Shown piece by piece: positions 26,019 through 29,554 of a DNA stretch of 29,554 bases. Position numbers and translations under genes: made by a program. Source of the DNA: CAZBUK01 sp964495085 (lineage in GTDB: Bacteria > Bacteroidota > Ignavibacteria > T3Sed10-11). The stretch lies in contig CAZBUK010000045.1 of NCBI GenBank assembly GCA_964495085.1, forward strand, positions 1 to 29,554, in the 5' to 3' direction. Positions within the stretch are counted from its first letter, which is position 1; every line of letters begins with the position of its first letter. Under the pieces are notes generated by a model that had not been told where the DNA came from, did no database searches, and worked only from the letters and a program-made list of their open reading frames with translations.

Positions 26019-28967
26019 TTACATATTGTATCTAAAGCCGACATCCATAGTAAATCCGTAATATTCTATATAAGTCGGGTGAATCTGTGCGCTTCCCCGG
26101 TAACTTCTGTCGGCTCTGCCGTTAATATTATTGAAGTTTGCGAAAAGTTCGAGTCCAAATCCGACCCGCTGTTTCACCGATATATCCCATCTGGCATAGT
26201 CATCGGAGAAGGTATCGAGGGATTCGAGACGATCAACGTAGGTCACCACGTCAGTCTGATAGAGGAACGAAATACGCGTAGAAAATCCACGATAATCGTA
26301 ACCGAGCGACAGGTTCGCAATGTGCGCGGGTTGATCGGGCATTCTGGTGGTGCGGGTCGAATCTGCAAGTTCCCATGGAAAAAGAGGAGGGAACGTTCCG
26401 GGGATAGGCTCGGCGGATCTCACCGCATAGTGAATCTGCCGTTTCATCTCAGAGAATATCCTTGTATAGTTCACGTTCAGCACGAGACCCTGGAGCGGTT
26501 GGGGCAGATACCAGAAATTTGTCTGCCAGTCGAGTTCAATTCCTTTATAATATGCCGGAAACGGATTATTCATATAAGTATCGTGATTCGGCGAGGTTTG
26601 AAGCCAGTGTTCGGGAATATTTAAACCGGGAAGAACCGGAACCGTAGTCGTACCAACGCGCCTGATGTGATAACCGGTCTGAAAAATAAGGTCTGTTACT
26701 TTCTTATGGAAACCGGCAACGGTGAACAGACCGATGTAATTCTGGTAGACGGATACCGCAATATCGTAGTTGGTCGAATGAGATGGTTTAAGCAAAGTAT
26801 TTGCGGCGCGGATGTACGATTGAAACGAGTTGATCGACGTGATAGGTGCGAAGTGAATGAAATCCGGACGGGTCAGCGTTTCGGTTCGTGCGAGTCTGAC
26901 ATCCAGCCACGGGGTGGGACTGATCTTCAGATGCACCATCGGCAGCCAGTATTCGTGATTTCGTTCGACTCGCAGTGTATCCAGATCCGTCGGCGCCGCC
27001 TCGACGTTATTCGGCGTCACCTCTCTAAATCTGAGTCCGGTATATCTTGAAAAATCTCCTTCCCACCTGATGCCGGGAAGGAACATGATATAACGGCCGA
27101 TATTGAATGTGGCCATCACATACCCCGCCTGATACCGTTCGATGCCGTCATAATCGTTGCCGATGGAGGCGATCGAGTACCGCAGGTTCTCTTCGGAATC
27201 GAAGATCGCGTCGGTTATCTGATTCATCATGGATTGAGTATAGACGAAGCCGAGGGGATATTCACCCTTGAGGAAATCGCCGCGTGAATAGTCATTCAGG
27301 AAATACCAAACGGGCAAGCCGCCATGTTCTCGTACGATGTCCTCGATGTTGAATTCCCACGAGTCGATCCGCTGGGATACAAGCCTCAGAGTCGTATTGA
27401 TCGGATTGTTCCCGTATTGGAGAGCACCCCTGCCGGTCTGTTCGACGTCGTTGTTCCTGTCGAGCCATCTGAGTTTACCCCCGGTTTTTACGCTCCCCGT
27501 AATCTGATCGCCGAGGCGGAATGGTATATCGATATTAAGCTGCACGGTCGACTGATTTTCGCGCCGTTTCGTATCGATAACGAACGCTTCCTGGAATTTG
27601 GTATTAAAGCTATCCATCGCTGCGACGGTCGGAATATACGTCGGGTGTGTCGTATCGCTGATCACGTCACGGTTGATGAAGGCATTGTTTTCCATGACGA
27701 AGGACCAGATCCGTTCACCCGGATAGTCAGCTCGGAATGCGGTTCGGGCGACGCTCGCATCTACATGCATCCAGCCAAGGTTCTGTTCCGTTCCGAGTAC
27801 GCCGGTAAAGATCGATGTCGTACCGCCCCGGGATTCGAGATCGAAGTAGTGGCGATTGTCGTTTACATTCATGCGGTTGACATGATGGAGTCCGTCCGAC
27901 CGGAGACGATTATAAAAAGAATTGGCGGTGACCTTGCCGTTCGGCGTTTTGTAGTCGAGGAGCAGACTGGCGCCGGTCCGTCCGCGGGTTATGCTTTCCT
28001 CGCGAAGGGCGAGTGTGTTGATGATATTCCTAATGGTTCCGCCTTCGCGTCCTTCACGGTATCCGCCCGAGAATTTATCCGCACTCCGATCATACTCGTC
28101 GAGATTGAAATTCGCGATGATGCCCAGTTTACTGCCGAAAAACCTCTCGCTCACGTTGCCCGTTATATTATAGTTACCGTAATGATCCTGCAGCTGATTA
28201 TACCCCCCCTGAACCATGAAATTCGCGCGAAATCCCTCGGGAGCTTCGCGAAGTTTGAGATCCACCGAACCGCCGATGGCATCGCCATCTTGATCTGGCG
28301 TGATCGCTTTCATGACTTCAATTCCCTCGAGCATGTTTGAGGAAATGAGCGAGAGATCGACGCTCCTGTCCTCGCCGCCGGTTGAAGGAACGCGTACGCC
28401 GTTTACGGTGATGACATTGTACTTCGGCGATAGGCCGCGTATGGATATCTTTGTCGCTTCGCCGCTCGAGCGTTGAATCGAGACTCCCGGGAGTCTGCCG
28501 ACCGATTCGGCCGCATTCACGTCGGGAAGTTCACGGATGCGGTCGGCAGAGACGATATTCGTTATCGTGTTCGAGGTAAGCTGCTGGTTGATTGCGCCGA
28601 CCTGTCCGCGAGCCTGTGCGGTTATGAGTACTTCATCGAGCGTTACGCCGGCCCACTCGAGCGTTATGTTTATTTCGAGTTGCTCGCCCGGGCGAACGTT
28701 CACGAGAAGCTCATCGGGTTTGTATCCTATATAGGAAACTACCAACTGATACTCGCCTGCGGGTACGCGCGGTATTTCGTATTCCCCATGAAGATTAGCC
28801 GCAGCGCCGATACTGGTACCTCTGATAATGATGTTTGCCCCGACGAGTGCATCGCCGGAAGAGATGTCTGTTACCTTACCTCGTATCCTACCGCTCTGTG
28901 CGGCTGCGGTATCAGCAAGGAGGAAAACAAGGAAGATCAGGGCAAGAGTTGAAATATTCTTTTTCAT
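26019..28967 (-). CDS. TonB-dependent receptor (SusC-like/TIGR01782-type)
   Basis: 982 residues from ATG 28967; an in-frame GTG at 28976 adds only three. Signal peptide 1-24 (ending TAAAQ). Residues 27-105 are a carboxypeptidase-regulatory-like (CarboxypepD_reg) domain (GKVTDISSGDALVGANI). The plug follows at about 128-240 with ESVGRLPGVSI, SIRGLSPKYNVITVNG and DQDGDAIGGSVDLKLR, matching the Xanthomonas/Caulobacter-type receptors. The rest is a beta-barrel ending DVGFRYNM. It should import oligosaccharides over the outer membrane using TonB/ExbBD, which are not in this window. No SusD follows; its partner seems to be the T9SS protein 92 bases downstream. The 5' region is long and AT-rich. Confidence 0.93.
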   Translation of the reverse strand: MKKNISTLALIFLVFLLADTAAAQSGRIRGKVTDISSGDALVGANIIIRGTSIGAAANLHGEYEIPRVPAGEYQLVVSYIGYKPDELLVNVRPGEQLEINITLEWAGVTLDEVLITAQARGQVGAINQQLTSNTITNIVSADRIRELPDVNAAESVGRLPGVSIQRSSGEATKISIRGLSPKYNVITVNGVRVPSTGGEDRSVDLSLISSNMLEGIEVMKAITPDQDGDAIGGSVDLKLREAPEGFRANFMVQGGYNQLQDHYGNYNITGNVSERFFGSKLGIIANFNLDEYDRSADKFSGGYREGREGGTIRNIINTLALREESITRGRTGASLLLDYKTPNGKVTANSFYNRLRSDGLHHVNRMNVNDNRHYFDLESRGGTTSIFTGVLGTEQNLGWMHVDASVARTAFRADYPGERIWSFVMENNAFINRDVISDTTHPTYIPTVAAMDSFNTKFQEAFVIDTKRRENQSTVQLNIDIPFRLGDQITGSVKTGGKLRWLDRNNDVEQTGRGALQYGNNPINTTLRLVSQRIDSWEFNIEDIVREHGGLPVWYFLNDYSRGDFLKGEYPLGFVYTQSMMNQITDAIFDSEENLRYSIASIGNDYDGIERYQAGYVMATFNIGRYIMFLPGIRWEGDFSRYTGLRFREVTPNNVEAAPTDLDTLRVERNHEYWLPMVHLKISPTPWLDVRLARTETLTRPDFIHFAPITSINSFQSYIRAANTLLKPSHSTNYDIAVSVYQNYIGLFTVAGFHKKVTDLIFQTGYHIRRVGTTTVPVLPGLNIPEHWLQTSPNHDTYMNNPFPAYYKGIELDWQTNFWYLPQPLQGLVLNVNYTRIFSEMKRQIHYAVRSAEPIPGTFPPLFPWELADSTRTTRMPDQPAHIANLSLGYDYRGFSTRISFLYQTDVVTYVDRLESLDTFSDDYARWDISVKQRVGFGLELFANFNNINGRADRSYRGSAQIHPTYIEYYGFTMDVGFRYNM

Positions 28968-29040
28968 AGAGATCACTCTGGTAAAATGTCGTGTGGTTTT
29001 ATTGAGTGTGAATCTCGCTATGATACTTATGGCCCGTTAG

Positions 29041-29050
29041 TAACCGGTTA
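29041..29050. promoter_or_regulatory. Candidate LacI-family-like operator half-site pair
   Basis: TAACCGGTTA is a perfect 10-base palindrome with a central CCGG, as seen in many LacI/GalR-family operators. It lies about 75 bases upstream of the receptor start. Only one copy was noticed, and no regulator gene is in the window. Confidence 0.3.
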
Positions 29051-29139
29051 TTAGTTCCACCACCACGGGTTGAGACTATTATCGGCGTGCTATCTGCTCG
29101 TAATGGGCTAATAAAAGGCATATCAACGAAAGGATAATT

Positions 29140-29162
29140 ATTAATCAATTTGATTGATTAAT
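29140..29162. promoter_or_regulatory. Candidate operator palindrome near the predicted start of transcription
   Basis: ATTAATCAA (29140-29148) and TTGATTAAT (29154-29162) form perfect 9-bp arms around a five-base TTTGA spacer. The site lies just downstream of the candidate -10 box, where a repressor would block transcription. It could also be incidental AT-rich symmetry. Confidence 0.35.
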
Positions 29163-29170
29163 TTAAAAGC

Positions 29171-29199
29171 TATTTAATAAACTAATTTTAAAAAGTCAA
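29171..29199 (-). promoter_or_regulatory. Candidate sigma-70-type promoter for the receptor gene
   Basis: On the minus strand TTGACT (-35, 29199-29194) is separated by 17 bases from TAAATA (-10, 29176-29171). The -35 is a 5/6 match and the -10 a weak 3/6 match. This would give a 5' leader of about 190 bases. Confidence 0.35.
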
Positions 29200-29554
29200 G
29201 TAGAGAATGAGGGGGGCCGAAGGGATCGATTATGAACAAAGTAAGGATTTCAAACAATACACCTCAATAATTAATAGCTATACAGGCACAATACTAAACT
29301 ATTAAAGATTTCTGGCTATAATTCCTTATTTATGGGTAGTACAATTTTTTTTAATAACGAATAAAGTGGGGGATTCTATTAATACGAATTCAGCAAATAG
29401 CCTGTAATCGGAGCAATGTCCCCTTCACTGTTTTTCATTGATGTCGATGGTAGGACTTAAAATATGCATTCAGGACATTGGTGTCTGAAATAATTATTGA
29501 CGAAGTGAACATAGTGGAAGATTGCATTGGAAAAGGTATAACTTTATGATACAC

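Larger units (their letters stand above)
28977..29554. other. Long AT-rich non-coding region upstream of the receptor gene
   Basis: No credible gene is seen on either strand in these 578 bases; the frames are broken by frequent stops. It contains a candidate promoter (29171-29199), a 9-bp-arm palindrome (29140-29162) and a 10-base palindrome (29041-29050). The far right (29200-29554) shows nothing else recognisable. It may be the boundary of the locus. Confidence 0.7.

Noticed and set aside
27324..28340. 338-codon plus-strand open frame
   Set aside because: It lies antisense within the receptor gene, has no recognisable domain, and is explained by the codon bias of the real gene.
29232..29270. 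12-codon plus-strand leader peptide candidate
   Set aside because: Too short, with no following gene on that strand and no attenuator structure.
1..29554. CRISPR arrays, tRNA or rRNA genes
   Set aside because: No regularly spaced direct repeats and no cloverleaf or rRNA-like sequence noticed by eye.

Overview
This window looks like a large beta-mannan (most likely acetylated glucomannan) utilisation locus from a Gram-negative bacterium of the wider FCB group. Three things support this placement. The secreted protein at 22990-25926 ends in a type IX secretion (T9SS) sorting domain with an NYPNPFNPST-type motif. That motif is typical of Ignavibacteria, Calditrichaeota, KSB1, Marinimicrobia and related lineages. 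There is a SusC-like TonB-dependent receptor but no SusD. Several genes have strong Shine-Dalgarno sites and some use GTG or TTG starts, which is unlike classical Bacteroidia. The exact phylum cannot be fixed from this window.

Every recognisable gene lies on the minus strand, so transcription runs from right to left. (1) 28977-29554 is an AT-rich non-coding leader with a candidate promoter and two palindromes. (2) A TonB-dependent receptor (26019-28967) and a T9SS-secreted beta-helix/carbohydrate-binding protein (22990-25926) form a unit closed by a strong intrinsic terminator (22939-22971). (3) A compact catabolic run follows: SSS symporter, GH130 mannosylglucose phosphorylase, cellobiose 2-epimerase-type enzyme, GH26 mannanase lipoprotein, CE2 esterase, a second SGNH/SASA acetylesterase and a secreted GH3. 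Several of these genes overlap. (4) 11938-12706 holds a broken FG-GAP/VCBS gene. (5) A second run holds a secreted beta-sandwich protein, a TonB_C/PPIase-like lipoprotein, an SDR epimerase, a secreted SMP-30-type lactonase, a cytoplasmic GH3 and a second, paralogous SSS symporter. (6) 3337-3846 is intergenic DNA packed with hairpins, including a 211-bp MITE-like element. (7) A cytoplasmic GH2 beta-mannosidase is followed by a GH9 endoglucanase that runs off the left edge.

Inferred pathway: the T9SS protein and the receptor capture and import manno- or glucomanno-oligosaccharides across the outer membrane. GH26, GH9 and the secreted GH3 cut the backbone while the two esterases remove acetyl groups. 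The SSS symporters carry disaccharides across the inner membrane. Inside, mannobiose is epimerised to mannosyl-glucose and split by GH130 to mannose-1-phosphate and glucose, while GH2 and the cytoplasmic GH3 hydrolyse the remaining oligosaccharides. No alpha-galactosidase, SusD, sugar kinase or transcription regulator is visible in the window.
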